From assembly GCA_019418225.1 (NCBI GenBank), contig DYCF01000017.1:1-64000 (forward strand): a stretch of 64,000 nucleotides of DNA, read 5' to 3'. Origin of the DNA: Clostridiales bacterium. Its GTDB lineage: Bacteria; Bacillota; Clostridia; Lachnospirales; Cellulosilyticaceae. Positions 7,907 to 15,749 of this stretch are shown in pieces. How positions within the stretch are numbered: position 1 is the first letter of the stretch; every line of letters starts with the position of its first letter. The notes under the pieces are model-generated. The model was not told the origin of the DNA. It saw only the letters and a program-made list of their open reading frames with translations, and searched no databases. The position numbers and the translations under genes were made by a program.

Positions 7907-9406
7907 CTAGGCCTCCTCACTTTGTTTTTTAACTTTGGCATATAAAGATGGTTTTCTAATATCCATGCCCACGAAGCATTTTAAGATGAATCTTGTAATA
8001 ACAAGCGCTGTGAACATAGAAATGATAATACCTATACCAAGTGTTGTGGCAAAGCTCTTAATAAGGCCTGTCCCAAATATATAAAGTACACCAGAAGCAA
8101 TAAGTGTTGTGATGTTACCATCTAAAATCGCACTAAATGCTTTACTAAATCCAGCGTCTACTGCTGAACGTACTGTTTTACCAGAAGCCATTTCTTCTTT
8201 AATACGTACGAAAATAATAACGTTGGCATCTACTGCCATACCTACTGAAAGAAGTAAGCCTGCAATACCTGGTAATGTAAGTGTTGCATTCATAAAGCTA
8301 AGTACTAATACAACAAGTGCTATATAAAGTGTAAGGGCAATATCTGCTGCTACACCACAAAGTCTGTACATAGCAATCATAAAGATCATGATAAGGATAA
8401 GACCAATTGCACCAGCCATTAAACTTGTATTAAGGGCATCAAGTCCAAGTTTTGCTCCGATACCTGTTGATGTAACGGCATCAAGTGCAAATGGAAGAGA
8501 ACCAGCATTAATCCCATCAGCTAAGTCTTTTGCTTCTTCAGCTGTAAATGTCCCACTAATCATACCTTTTCCATCACTGATAACAGCTTGAATTGTTGGA
8601 TATGACAACACTGTATTATCTAACATGATAAGCATCATTTCACCTTGATGATTTGTAGTGAAATCTTTGAAGATTTCTGTACCCTCTTCATTCATCTGAA
8701 CGCTTACACCATATTTATTTGTACCATTTTCAGTGTAGTATTGTGCACTGGCACTAGCAATTTTACTACCATCTAAGATTTCATTACCTTCTTGGTCTAA
8801 AAATCTAAGCATACCAGCCGCACCGATTTCATCGATTGCTTTTTGTGGATCGTCTACACCTGGAATTTCAACACGGATACGATTTGTTCCTTCGATAGAT
8901 GCTTCCGCTTCTGTGTAACCTTTTGCATCTAATCTTTTTTGAATCATTAATTTTGCTGCCGCCATTTCATCTTCTGTTGGGCTGCGGTCTAATTTTGGTT
9001 CATATACGATATTAACCCCGCCTTGTAAGTCAAGGCCAAGGTGGATATGTCTATTACCAAAGACTTTTGAAATAAGGGATTCTTTTTCAGCTACCTCAGT
9101 GCTAGCTGTATCCTCAGCTGCTGCATTCTCCTCTGTGACAGCTTCAGTGCCACTAGCTGTAGCTTCTGTATCTGTTTCTTCCTTATTTTGTTCTGTCTGA
9201 TCAGCTATTTGATCTTCTTGTGTATCTGCCCCAGTTTGATCATTTGTACCTTCTGCATTTTTAGTTACATTTTCAGTAACTGTTGTGCTTTCTCCTTTGC
9301 TCACAATTGTACATGCAAAGTAAGCCGTTACGCTTAAAATAGCAATGACAACTAAAGTAAGGATTAAGGCAAAAATACTTTTTGCTTTTCTCTTATTGCC
9401 TTTCAT
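7907..9406 (-). CDS. secD: protein translocase subunit SecD
   Basis: SecD (499 residues), partner of SecF. It has an N-terminal helix (about 12-36), the conserved HLGLDLQGGVNIVYEP motif, the P1 extracytoplasmic domain, and five C-terminal helices with VGMAVDANVIIFVRIKEE. Between the first helix and the HLGLDLQGG motif lies an insertion of about 80 residues that is almost all Thr, Glu, Asp, Gln, Ala and Asn, an acidic, probably disordered extracytoplasmic linker that many SecD proteins lack. The ATG at 9406 is chosen because AGGAGG is seven bases away; the GTG at 9409 would be too close. The promoter is at 9447-9475. Confidence 0.97.
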   Translation of the reverse strand: MKGNKRKAKSIFALILTLVVIAILSVTAYFACTIVSKGESTTVTENVTKNAEGTNDQTGADTQEDQIADQTEQNKEETDTEATASGTEAVTEENAAAEDTASTEVAEKESLISKVFGNRHIHLGLDLQGGVNIVYEPKLDRSPTEDEMAAAKLMIQKRLDAKGYTEAEASIEGTNRIRVEIPGVDDPQKAIDEIGAAGMLRFLDQEGNEILDGSKIASASAQYYTENGTNKYGVSVQMNEEGTEIFKDFTTNHQGEMMLIMLDNTVLSYPTIQAVISDGKGMISGTFTAEEAKDLADGINAGSLPFALDAVTSTGIGAKLGLDALNTSLMAGAIGLILIMIFMIAMYRLCGVAADIALTLYIALVVLVLSFMNATLTLPGIAGLLLSVGMAVDANVIIFVRIKEEMASGKTVRSAVDAGFSKAFSAILDGNITTLIASGVLYIFGTGLIKSFATTLGIGIIISMFTALVITRFILKCFVGMDIRKPSLYAKVKKQSEEA

Positions 9407-9446
9407 CACACTTCCTCCTTAATTCCTCTTTTGTTACACTAAATTG

Positions 9447-9475
9447 ATTATATAATTTGTGTACATTCTAGTCAA
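9447..9475 (-). promoter_or_regulatory. promoter of secDF
   Basis: On the minus strand TTGACT (9470-9475) and TATAAT (9447-9452) are 17 bases apart, about 40 bases before the secD start codon. Confidence 0.8.
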
Positions 9476-9516
9476 TTAAAAAGCCTCATTATGCAATATT
9501 TTGTGACATTTTTAGC

Positions 9517-10866
9517 TTAAGATAATTCTGCTTTAATCCCAATCGCACATTCTAAACGTTTCTTCTGAAGCTCACAGCCGATTTCATAAACATGATGAAT
9601 ATCACCATGGAAGTTATACGAGTTAGCTGCACAACCACCACTACAGAAGAATTTAGCCCAACAACTTCTACATTCATCTTTGCTATAAACATTACATTTC
9701 TCAAATTTTGAGCGCATTTCAGTGTTTGTAACACCTACATTTACATCACCCATTTTAAATTCTGGAATACCAACAAATTGGTGACATGGGTAAAGATCCC
9801 CTTCTGGTGTTACTGCTAAATATTCTGTTCCTGATCCACAACCTGCGAGACGTTTATGTACGCATGGACCTCCCTCTAAATCAACCATGAAGTGGAAGAA
9901 GTTAAAGCCATCACCTTGTCTTGTTTGTTTCACAATATATTTTGCAAGCTTTTCATATTCCTTGCAAAGTGTATCAATATCACCTGGTTTAATTGCATAA
10001 TCCATTTCATTTGGTGCAACTACTGGTTCTACAGATACTTCTTTGAAGCCTTGAGCTGTCATATCTTTTACGTCTTCTGCAAAGTCAAGGTTATGATGTG
10101 TAAATGTCCCACGAATGTAGTATTGTTTATTACCACGTTTTTCAACTAACTTTTTGAACTTAGGTAAAATCACATCGTAGCTACCTTTACCATTTGCAGT
10201 TGGACGCATATGATCGTGAACTTCTTTACGACCATCTAAACTAAGTACAACATTGTGCATGTTTTCATTGAGATAGTCAATAATCTCATCATTTAATAAT
10301 ACACCATTAGTTGTCATTGTAAATCTGAAGTTTTTACCAGTCTCTTTTTCTCTTTGTCTTGCATACTCTACAGTATCTTTAACCATTTGCCAGTTCATAA
10401 GTGGCTCTCCACCAAAGAAGTCAATCTCAATATTTTTACGGTGTTTAGAGTTTTCAATGATAAAGTCGATTGCTTTTTTACCTACTTCAAGGCTCATAAG
10501 TTCACGGTGGCCGTGGTACTCTCCTTCTCCAGCGAAGCAGTATTTACATTTTAAGTTACAGTCATGTGCCACATGAAGACAAAGTGCCTTAACAACTGGT
10601 TCTCTTTTTAAGAACGCTGGTACCATTTCTTCATATTGGTCTGGTGTGTAAAGCATTTCTTCTTCTTTTAATGTTAAGAGCTCATCAATAGCTTCTTCTA
10701 AAGCAGCATGATCAAATTGGCCACTGTATTTTGTCATTACTTCATCTTTACTTAATGTTTCTAAATCTTCAACGATAGCATATGCTACGTCATCTACAAG
10801 ATGGATACTTCCACTGTGGATATCCATGACAATATTTGAGTCTTCGAATCTAAACTTATGGATCAT
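9517..10866 (-). CDS. SCIFF peptide maturase (radical SAM, SPASM)
   Basis: A 449-residue radical-SAM enzyme that forms thioether (sactipeptide/ranthipeptide type) cross-links in the SCIFF precursor. An N-terminal peptide-recognition (RRE-like) region (about 1-90) precedes the radical-SAM core, which has the cluster motif CxxxCxxC at Cys103, Cys107 and Cys110 and FGGEP at 151-155. A SPASM domain with many cysteines (335, 343, 361, 391, 399, 402, 408, 412, 431) holds the auxiliary clusters. AAGGAAGGA precedes the ATG. It lies directly downstream of the precursor gene on the same strand, separated by an intergenic hairpin. The pair is nearly universal in clostridia, and its biological role is still not settled. 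Confidence 0.97.
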   Translation of the reverse strand: MIHKFRFEDSNIVMDIHSGSIHLVDDVAYAIVEDLETLSKDEVMTKYSGQFDHAALEEAIDELLTLKEEEMLYTPDQYEEMVPAFLKREPVVKALCLHVAHDCNLKCKYCFAGEGEYHGHRELMSLEVGKKAIDFIIENSKHRKNIEIDFFGGEPLMNWQMVKDTVEYARQREKETGKNFRFTMTTNGVLLNDEIIDYLNENMHNVVLSLDGRKEVHDHMRPTANGKGSYDVILPKFKKLVEKRGNKQYYIRGTFTHHNLDFAEDVKDMTAQGFKEVSVEPVVAPNEMDYAIKPGDIDTLCKEYEKLAKYIVKQTRQGDGFNFFHFMVDLEGGPCVHKRLAGCGSGTEYLAVTPEGDLYPCHQFVGIPEFKMGDVNVGVTNTEMRSKFEKCNVYSKDECRSCWAKFFCSGGCAANSYNFHGDIHHVYEIGCELQKKRLECAIGIKAELS

Positions 10867-10899
10867 TTATTTATCCTTCCTTTTTCAAAAATAAAAGCT

Positions 10900-10934
10900 T
10901 TCAAAAATAAAAGCAGCGACCAAAGGCCACTGCT
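10900..10934 (-). terminator. attenuator between SCIFF and its maturase
   Basis: On the minus strand AGCAGTGGCC, loop TTT and GGTCGCTGCT form a full 10-bp stem (with G-U pairs), followed by TTTTATTTTT. It lies between the precursor and maturase genes, which allows much more precursor than enzyme mRNA. The tail is part of a perfect 16-bp tandem repeat (10883-10898 and 10899-10914). Confidence 0.7.
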
Positions 10935-10945
10935 TCATGCAAAAA

Positions 10946-11083
10946 TTATTTTTCGCAGGCTTGGTTTCCTACAGTACAAGATGTTTTACATGCTGATTGA
11001 CAAGATGTTTGACATTCACCACATCCACCTTTTTTTGCACTGTTTGGTAAGTTTTTAGTGTTTAATGTTTTAATATGTTTCAT
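10946..11083 (-). CDS. SCIFF: six-cysteine RiPP precursor peptide
   Basis: This 45-residue peptide begins MKHIKTLNTKNL. The core has six cysteines at residues 21, 24, 28, 32, 36 and 43, within GGCGECQTSCQSACKTSC, the near-invariant signature of SCIFF ('six cysteines in forty-five residues'). The length is exactly the family length. AAAGGAG lies nine bases before the ATG and a TATAAT box at 11119-11124 is the likely -10. The maturase next to it cross-links cysteine sulfurs to residues in the core. No dedicated peptidase or exporter gene is adjacent, as is usual for SCIFF. Confidence 0.97.
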   Translation of the reverse strand: MKHIKTLNTKNLPNSAKKGGCGECQTSCQSACKTSCTVGNQACEK

Positions 11084-11193
11084 GATGATATCTCCTTTCC
11101 AAATCACAAATCTTGTTTATTATACCATAGGTTATTACTTTTTAAAACAAAAGTTTTTACCGATGGATATAATCTTGCAAATAAATAATTTTA

Positions 11194-11598
11194 CTACTTT
11201 TGGTAATTAACAGAAACCATTCCAGCTACACTACTACTGATTAAAACCAGAAATGCTAAAAGAAATATTACACCAGGTGCCACACTATTTAACCTGTTAA
11301 TAAGCGTACCTAAGATAAGAAAAATAATAAAATAAAGTGACCCACCTATAGCACCCCATTTATATCCATTTCTCGTATCTACTGTGGCTGTATCATAACC
11401 TGCTAAAAAGGCTGATACAATAATGCCTATTATAACAATAACGCTTTCTACATTTGGTGAGGCATTGGTGTATGTAAGAATAATTGAGCCTAATAAAACA
11501 AAAATAGCCGTCACAACATAGGCCATAATATTTGCCTTTATCATGGTCATGACTGCGGCAGGCATATCCACTTCTTTTTTAGATTTACGTTGTGCCAT
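11194..11598 (-). CDS. small membrane protein, TIGR04086 family
   Basis: A 134-residue protein with a short basic N-terminus and four predicted transmembrane helices (about residues 18-40, 50-67, 80-98 and 105-128). It resembles the TIGR04086 membrane family of clostridia, which from memory often sits close to SCIFF and secDF genes; the function is unknown. The ATG at 11598 (MAQRKSKK) is preferred because AGGAGGG is seven bases ahead of it; the upstream ATG has no site. It may share a transcript with the SCIFF gene (110-bp gap), but the TATAAT before SCIFF suggests separate initiation. Confidence 0.75.
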   Translation of the reverse strand: MAQRKSKKEVDMPAAVMTMIKANIMAYVVTAIFVLLGSIILTYTNASPNVESVIVIIGIIVSAFLAGYDTATVDTRNGYKWGAIGGSLYFIIFLILGTLINRLNSVAPGVIFLLAFLVLISSSVAGMVSVNYQK

Positions 11599-11689
11599 CC
11601 TTCTCCCTCCTTCCCCCACCTAACTATTAAGATTTTATGCCTCCCCTTGAGGAAATATGATAAAATACTGTTATAAAGGAGGAAATAAT

Positions 11690-12550
11690 ATGAAGCTAAT
11701 AGATTTACATGTTCATTCCAATTGTTCGGACGGCACCCTTTCTCCAGAAGAAGTCGTACTTTACGCAAAATCAAAAGGATTAAGCGCCATCGCTCTAACA
11801 GATCATGATACAGTTATGGGCATTGATTGTGCTATCCAAAAAGGATTAGAAATTGGGCTCACAGTTGTTCCAGGTATTGAATTTTCTGCAGACTATATTG
11901 GCAAGGAAGTGCATATACTCGGCTACTATATTAACTATAAACAAAAAGAACTTCTAGAAAAATTAGATAGACTTGTAGAAAGCCGTAAAAAACGTAATCT
12001 CCTCATACTAGATAAATTAGATGCACTTAATATGCCTCTTACCTTTGCAGACCTAGGAGAAGGATGGTATCCTGGCACCGTTTTAACAAGAGCACACTTT
12101 GCAGCTGCACTTTTAAGAAAAGGTTATGTTGCCACAAGAGACGAGGCTTTTGCAAAATACATCGGGGCAGATAAACCTGCTTATGTTCCTCGTGAGCACT
12201 TTACAGCTATAGAATGTATAGAAATGATTCACCAAGCTGGTGGCCTTGCTGTGCTTGCTCATCCTAAGCTCTATGGATATAGCAATAGTGAAGTAACTCA
12301 AATCCTAAAAGATTTAAAATCAAAAGGATTAGACGGCGTAGAATGTGTTTACTCAACTCACAGTAAGGATGAAGTAGCACATCTTTTACAGGTTTGCTCC
12401 AACCTTAAATTGCTCCCAACAGGAGGCAGTGATTTCCACGGCGACAATAAACCTAACTTAGATATAGGAACAGGCTATGGTAACTTACAAATTTCATTTG
12501 AGCTTCTCGAAGCCTTAAAAAAACAACTTGCCCTTATTAATCCAAAATAA
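11690..12550 (+). CDS. PHP-domain phosphoesterase
   Basis: A 286-residue metal-dependent phosphoesterase of the PHP superfamily (TrpH/YciV type). Members hydrolyse nucleoside 3',5'-bisphosphates or short oligonucleotides. Metal-binding motifs are in order: HVHSNCSDGT near the start, TDHDTV, PGIEFS, VLAHPKLYG and GGSDFHG near the end. The ATG at 11690 has AAAGGAGG ahead of it. It is transcribed divergently from the TIGR04086 gene and shares a bidirectional terminator with the convergent hypothetical gene. Confidence 0.9.
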   Translation: MKLIDLHVHSNCSDGTLSPEEVVLYAKSKGLSAIALTDHDTVMGIDCAIQKGLEIGLTVVPGIEFSADYIGKEVHILGYYINYKQKELLEKLDRLVESRKKRNLLILDKLDALNMPLTFADLGEGWYPGTVLTRAHFAAALLRKGYVATRDEAFAKYIGADKPAYVPREHFTAIECIEMIHQAGGLAVLAHPKLYGYSNSEVTQILKDLKSKGLDGVECVYSTHSKDEVAHLLQVCSNLKLLPTGGSDFHGDNKPNLDIGTGYGNLQISFELLEALKKQLALINPK

Positions 12551-12585
12551 AATGGAGGCACCTTTTATGAGGTTGCCTCCATTTT
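12549..12585. terminator. bidirectional terminator
   Basis: The sequence AAAATGGAGGCAACC pairs across a loop with its near-complement (12549-12562 with 12571-12585). It lies between the convergent PHP and hypothetical genes and overlaps the end of each. Confidence 0.85.
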
Positions 12586-12949
12586 ATAATTCTATAAGTG
12601 GCTTAAGTGCGTCTTGTCTTTTGTAGACATTACAAAGTGCATCAAAAGCAAGTGTTTTATATTTACCATTATCATTAATCCAAGTTCTTGCTTCATCCAT
12701 TGCACAAACTTCATCATATACTTCTTTTGTATGATTCTCTTTTACATCACTCGCAATTTGTTTTAAAGCATTATAATCTCGGAAAATATTTATCTTAGCT
12801 TCTTGTTTTAAGGAATGGATCATCTTGTCTAAACAGTTATCTTCCATTTCATCCAATAACTCTTTGAAAGCTTTTTGACTTTCATATCTTTTTATAAACT
12901 CATTTCGAAGTCCTTCTGCTAACTGCTTATCGCGTTCTTTTCCTTTCAT
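12584..12949 (-). CDS. hypothetical helical protein
   Basis: A 121-residue, highly charged, cysteine-containing protein that reads as all alpha-helix, with no signal peptide or membrane segment. I do not recognise a family. The start is supported only by a weak GAGAG stretch, but codon use is like that of its neighbours and it ends exactly at a terminator shared with the PHP gene. It is transcribed divergently from the ABC-F gene. Confidence 0.6.
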   Translation of the reverse strand: MKGKERDKQLAEGLRNEFIKRYESQKAFKELLDEMEDNCLDKMIHSLKQEAKINIFRDYNALKQIASDVKENHTKEVYDEVCAMDEARTWINDNGKYKTLAFDALCNVYKRQDALKPLIEL

Positions 12950-13173
12950 AGCTATTCTCTCTTTCTCTCATTTTTATAACTTAGGTTACTTATTAAGTGT
13001 ACTCCATTTTGTCCAATTTTTAAATACCCTATTTCTAGTTTTTACTTTATTGGTAATTTTTTACTTCCTGAAAGGTATCTTCTCAGCATATTTGACAATG
13101 ATAAACACTATACTTTTTTGTCTTTTTCTATTATTATATTAAGGTATTCGGTTTAATGCCCACTTTAACAAAA

Positions 13174-13216
13174 TTTAAAGACGGCAAATGACAAATCACT
13201 TTGCATATGCTTTAAA
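13174..13216 (+). promoter_or_regulatory. leader hairpin before the ABC-F gene
   Basis: The 300-bp stretch 12950-13249 is AT-rich and has no gene. Near its end TTTAAAG (13174-13180) pairs with CTTTAAA (13210-13216), enclosing a nested GCAAA/TTTGC stem, 33 bases before the ABC-F start codon. It may be part of the 5' leader; there is no clean T run after it, so it is not a standard terminator. Confidence 0.4.
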
Positions 13217-13249
13217 CTTGGGTTTGATTTTATATAAAAGGAGATTAAA

Positions 13250-14806
13250 ATGAGCATATTAAACGTAAAAAATGTAACACATGGCTTCGGCTCACGTAGT
13301 ATTTTAGAAGATGTATCATTTAGATTATTAAAAGGTGAACACGTTGCCCTCGTTGGTGCCAACGGTGAAGGTAAATCAACCTTTTTAAATATTATTACAG
13401 GTAAACTTATGCCAGATGAAGGAACTGTTCAATGGTCTAACCGTGTGACAGTAGGTTATCTTGATCAACATTCAGCACTTACTCCAGGTACAACAATTCG
13501 TGATAATTTAAGACTTGCTTTCAACCATCTTTTCGACCTTGAAAAAGAAATGATGGAAATCTACGAAAAAGTTGCTGAAGTAGATGAAGATGAAATGAAC
13601 AAAATGATGGAAGATGCTGCTGAGATTCAAACTATCTTAGATCATAGTGGTTTCTATACATTAGATGCAAAAATCGAAGAAGTTGCACAAGGACTTGGTC
13701 TTGGTGATATCGGCCTTGAAAGAAAAGTAGATGAACTTAGTGGTGGTCAAAGAACTAAAGTTCTTCTTACAAAACTTTTACTTGAAAACCCTACTATCCT
13801 TATCTTGGATGAGCCGACTAACTACTTAGACGTTGAACATATTGAATGGCTTACTCGTTACTTACAAAACTACGAAAATGCCTTCATTCTCGTATCTCAC
13901 GATATTCCATTCCTTAACTCAGTATGTAACCTTATTTACCACGTAGAAAATTGTCAGCTTACACGTTATGTTGGAAGCTATGATGAATTCAAACGTGTTT
14001 ATGAACTCAAAAAACGTCAACAAGAACAGGCTTATGAACGTCAACAAAAAGAAATTGAGAAACTTGAAGACTTCATTGCACGTAATAAAGCGCGTGTTGC
14101 TACAACAGGAATGGCACGAAGCCGTCAAAAACAACTTGATAAAATGGAAATTATCGAGAAACAACATGAAAAGCCAAAACCAATTTTCAACTTTAAACCA
14201 TACAAAGCACCTAGCCGTTTCTTAATTGAAGCTGAAGACCTTGTAATCGGTTATGATACACCACTTACTCAGCCACTCAACTTCAAATTAGAACGTAATC
14301 AAAAAGTTGCTATTTGTGGGGTAAATGGTTTAGGTAAATCAACATTACTTAAAACCTTACTGGGTGTCATTAAACCTATCTCTGGGAAAGTTATCTTCGG
14401 TGAAAACGTTAAATATGGTTACTTCGAACAAGAAGATAGCCGCGATAACAACACTGTAGCCCTTGACTATATTTGGAACCTCTATCCATCTATGGCAAAC
14501 AATGAAGTACGTACAGCACTTGCAAAATGCGGTCTTACAACAGACCATATCACAAGTCCAATGAAAGTTCTCTCAGGGGGAGAAAATGCTAAAGTACGTC
14601 TTTGCAAAATTCTTATGGAAGAACACAACTTACTTGTACTTGACGAACCTACAAATCACTTAGACCCAGAAGCTAAAGATGAGCTTGAAAAAGCTATCCG
14701 CGAATTCAAAGGAACTGTAGTGATTGTATGTCACGAACCATACTTCTATGAAAGCTTTGTAACTGATGTATGGAATGTAGAGGATTGGACAACAAAAGTT
14801 ATTTAA
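13250..14806 (+). CDS. ABC-F family ATPase (ribosome-associated)
   Basis: A 518-residue protein with two ABC domains and no membrane part, the ABC-F arrangement. Domain 1 has Walker A GANGEGKS, signature ELSGGQ and Walker B ILDEPTN; domain 2 has GVNGLGKST, LSGGENAK and LVLDEPTNHLD. A charged helical linker (about residues 240-315, rich in Lys, Gln and Glu) joins them, the part that enters the ribosomal E site in this family. ABC-F proteins act on translating ribosomes, either as translation factors (EttA, YbiT, Uup) or as antibiotic-protection proteins; the short linker and length suggest the YbiT-like group. AAAGGAG precedes the ATG. Confidence 0.93.
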   Translation: MSILNVKNVTHGFGSRSILEDVSFRLLKGEHVALVGANGEGKSTFLNIITGKLMPDEGTVQWSNRVTVGYLDQHSALTPGTTIRDNLRLAFNHLFDLEKEMMEIYEKVAEVDEDEMNKMMEDAAEIQTILDHSGFYTLDAKIEEVAQGLGLGDIGLERKVDELSGGQRTKVLLTKLLLENPTILILDEPTNYLDVEHIEWLTRYLQNYENAFILVSHDIPFLNSVCNLIYHVENCQLTRYVGSYDEFKRVYELKKRQQEQAYERQQKEIEKLEDFIARNKARVATTGMARSRQKQLDKMEIIEKQHEKPKPIFNFKPYKAPSRFLIEAEDLVIGYDTPLTQPLNFKLERNQKVAICGVNGLGKSTLLKTLLGVIKPISGKVIFGENVKYGYFEQEDSRDNNTVALDYIWNLYPSMANNEVRTALAKCGLTTDHITSPMKVLSGGENAKVRLCKILMEEHNLLVLDEPTNHLDPEAKDELEKAIREFKGTVVIVCHEPYFYESFVTDVWNVEDWTTKVI

Positions 14807-14831
14807 TTTTAAGGCTAATTAAATAGGGCCG

Positions 14832-15013
14832 AAAAAAGATGGGGTGGTCGCCAGCTACTATCTCCGTATTTCTAACAACCTCTAAGCTCGTATACTAAAT
14901 GAACGTCAATAACTCGCTTCGCTCAAACAATTGCCTAAAAACCATTTAGTATACTTCGCTAAGAGGTTGTACGAAATACTGCGAATGTAGCCAGCGACCA
15001 CCCCATCTTTTTT
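14832..15013. repeat. long imperfect palindrome 1
   Basis: The gene-free region 14807-15209 holds this 182-bp palindrome centred near 14922. The ends are a perfect 20-bp inverted repeat (14832-14851 with 14994-15013); inside are ACAACCTCT (14875-14883 with 14962-14970) and GTATACTAAATG (14890-14901 with 14943-14954). The loop contains CTCGCTTCGCTCAAAC. The element ends in T-rich sequence and can terminate the ABC-F transcript. A similar structure lies at 33119-33309. Confidence 0.85.
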
Positions 15014-15189
15014 CTTTTCTCTTATTTAATAGAAAGTTTCATCTGCTGATTTAGTTAACTTTTTTGCTTGTACAGATGTTACTTACTTAAGGGGACAAAT
15101 GTAACTTCCGAAGTCACCCCTCTTTTTTCTTTATTCCTATTTAATAGAAAATTCCATACTCCTATTCAGTTAACTTTTTCTGCTTGTAA
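15007..15189 (+). repeat. tandem duplication of a 68-bp terminator tail
   Basis: Positions 15007-15074 and 15122-15189 are about 80% identical. Each copy starts with a T run and continues through TATTTAATAGAAA and AGTTAACTTTTT to GCTTGTA. The first follows palindrome 1; the second follows a weaker hairpin (AGGGG/CCCCT around 15089-15121). No gene is seen between 14807 and 15209. Confidence 0.6.
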
Positions 15190-15209
15190 AATCTTTGCGT
15201 ATTTCTTTT

Positions 15210-15749
15210 TTATTGGCGATATTTGCGGTAGTAGAAGTAACTGTCGCTTTCCATGTTGGGTTGTTTGTGGCTTATTGGGGTTCTTTTTTCAAAGAGCTCA
15301 AAGCCTGCTTTTTGTGCTACTTTGCAGGAGGCAGTATTGGCTATATCTATTGTCAGTATGAGGTAAGGCAGGTCAGAAATTGCCATGCACCAATCAAATA
15401 ATGCCATTAATGCTTCTGTTGCATAGCCTTGACCTTGATAGTCTTCGTCGATGAAATAGGCCATTTCAACTTCATTTACAGTATCCTCCAATCCCATTCC
15501 TACAGCTCCAATTAATAAATCACTGTCAGGTAGTGCAATAGCGTACCTTTTATTTTCATAAACATCTGTAGAATCTTTCTGACTTTGATGCCAATCTATA
15601 TACCCATGAAAAGATTCCGGTGATGGACTATTCTGAGACCAATCTTTCATAAATCTTACAACATTTTTTTGCCATACAATTTTATATAATTGAGCTTCAT
15701 CCTTTCTTTCCAAATCACGAATTATAAGTCTTTGTGTTTTTATATTCAT
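15210..15749 (-). CDS. GNAT acetyltransferase (RimJ/RimL type)
   Basis: A 179-residue N-acetyltransferase. It opens with the family-typical start TQRLIIRDLERKD and has the acetyl-CoA-binding motif A in YQGQGYATEAL followed by ANTASCKVAQKAGFEL. RimJ/RimL-type enzymes acetylate protein N-termini or small amines; the substrate here cannot be told. The start lies 35 bases inside the end of the preceding acetyltransferase gene, with only a weak GGGGGA site, so expression probably depends on that upstream gene. It is the last gene of a same-strand series and runs towards palindrome 1. Confidence 0.88.
   Translation of the reverse strand: MNIKTQRLIIRDLERKDEAQLYKIVWQKNVVRFMKDWSQNSPSPESFHGYIDWHQSQKDSTDVYENKRYAIALPDSDLLIGAVGMGLEDTVNEVEMAYFIDEDYQGQGYATEALMALFDWCMAISDLPYLILTIDIANTASCKVAQKAGFELFEKRTPISHKQPNMESDSYFYYRKYRQ

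Noticed and set aside
10883..10914. CRISPR-like tandem repeat
   Set aside because: Only two adjacent copies of 16 bp with no spacer; it is part of the terminator tail after SCIFF.
9892..11058. Plus-strand open frames opposite the SCIFF maturase and SCIFF genes
   Set aside because: Antisense shadows of well-supported genes, with Cys/Phe-rich nonsense products.
15068..15401. Plus-strand open frames of 68-97 codons
   Set aside because: They run through the duplicated terminator tails and antisense to the acetyltransferase gene; no ribosome-binding site and no recognisable domain.
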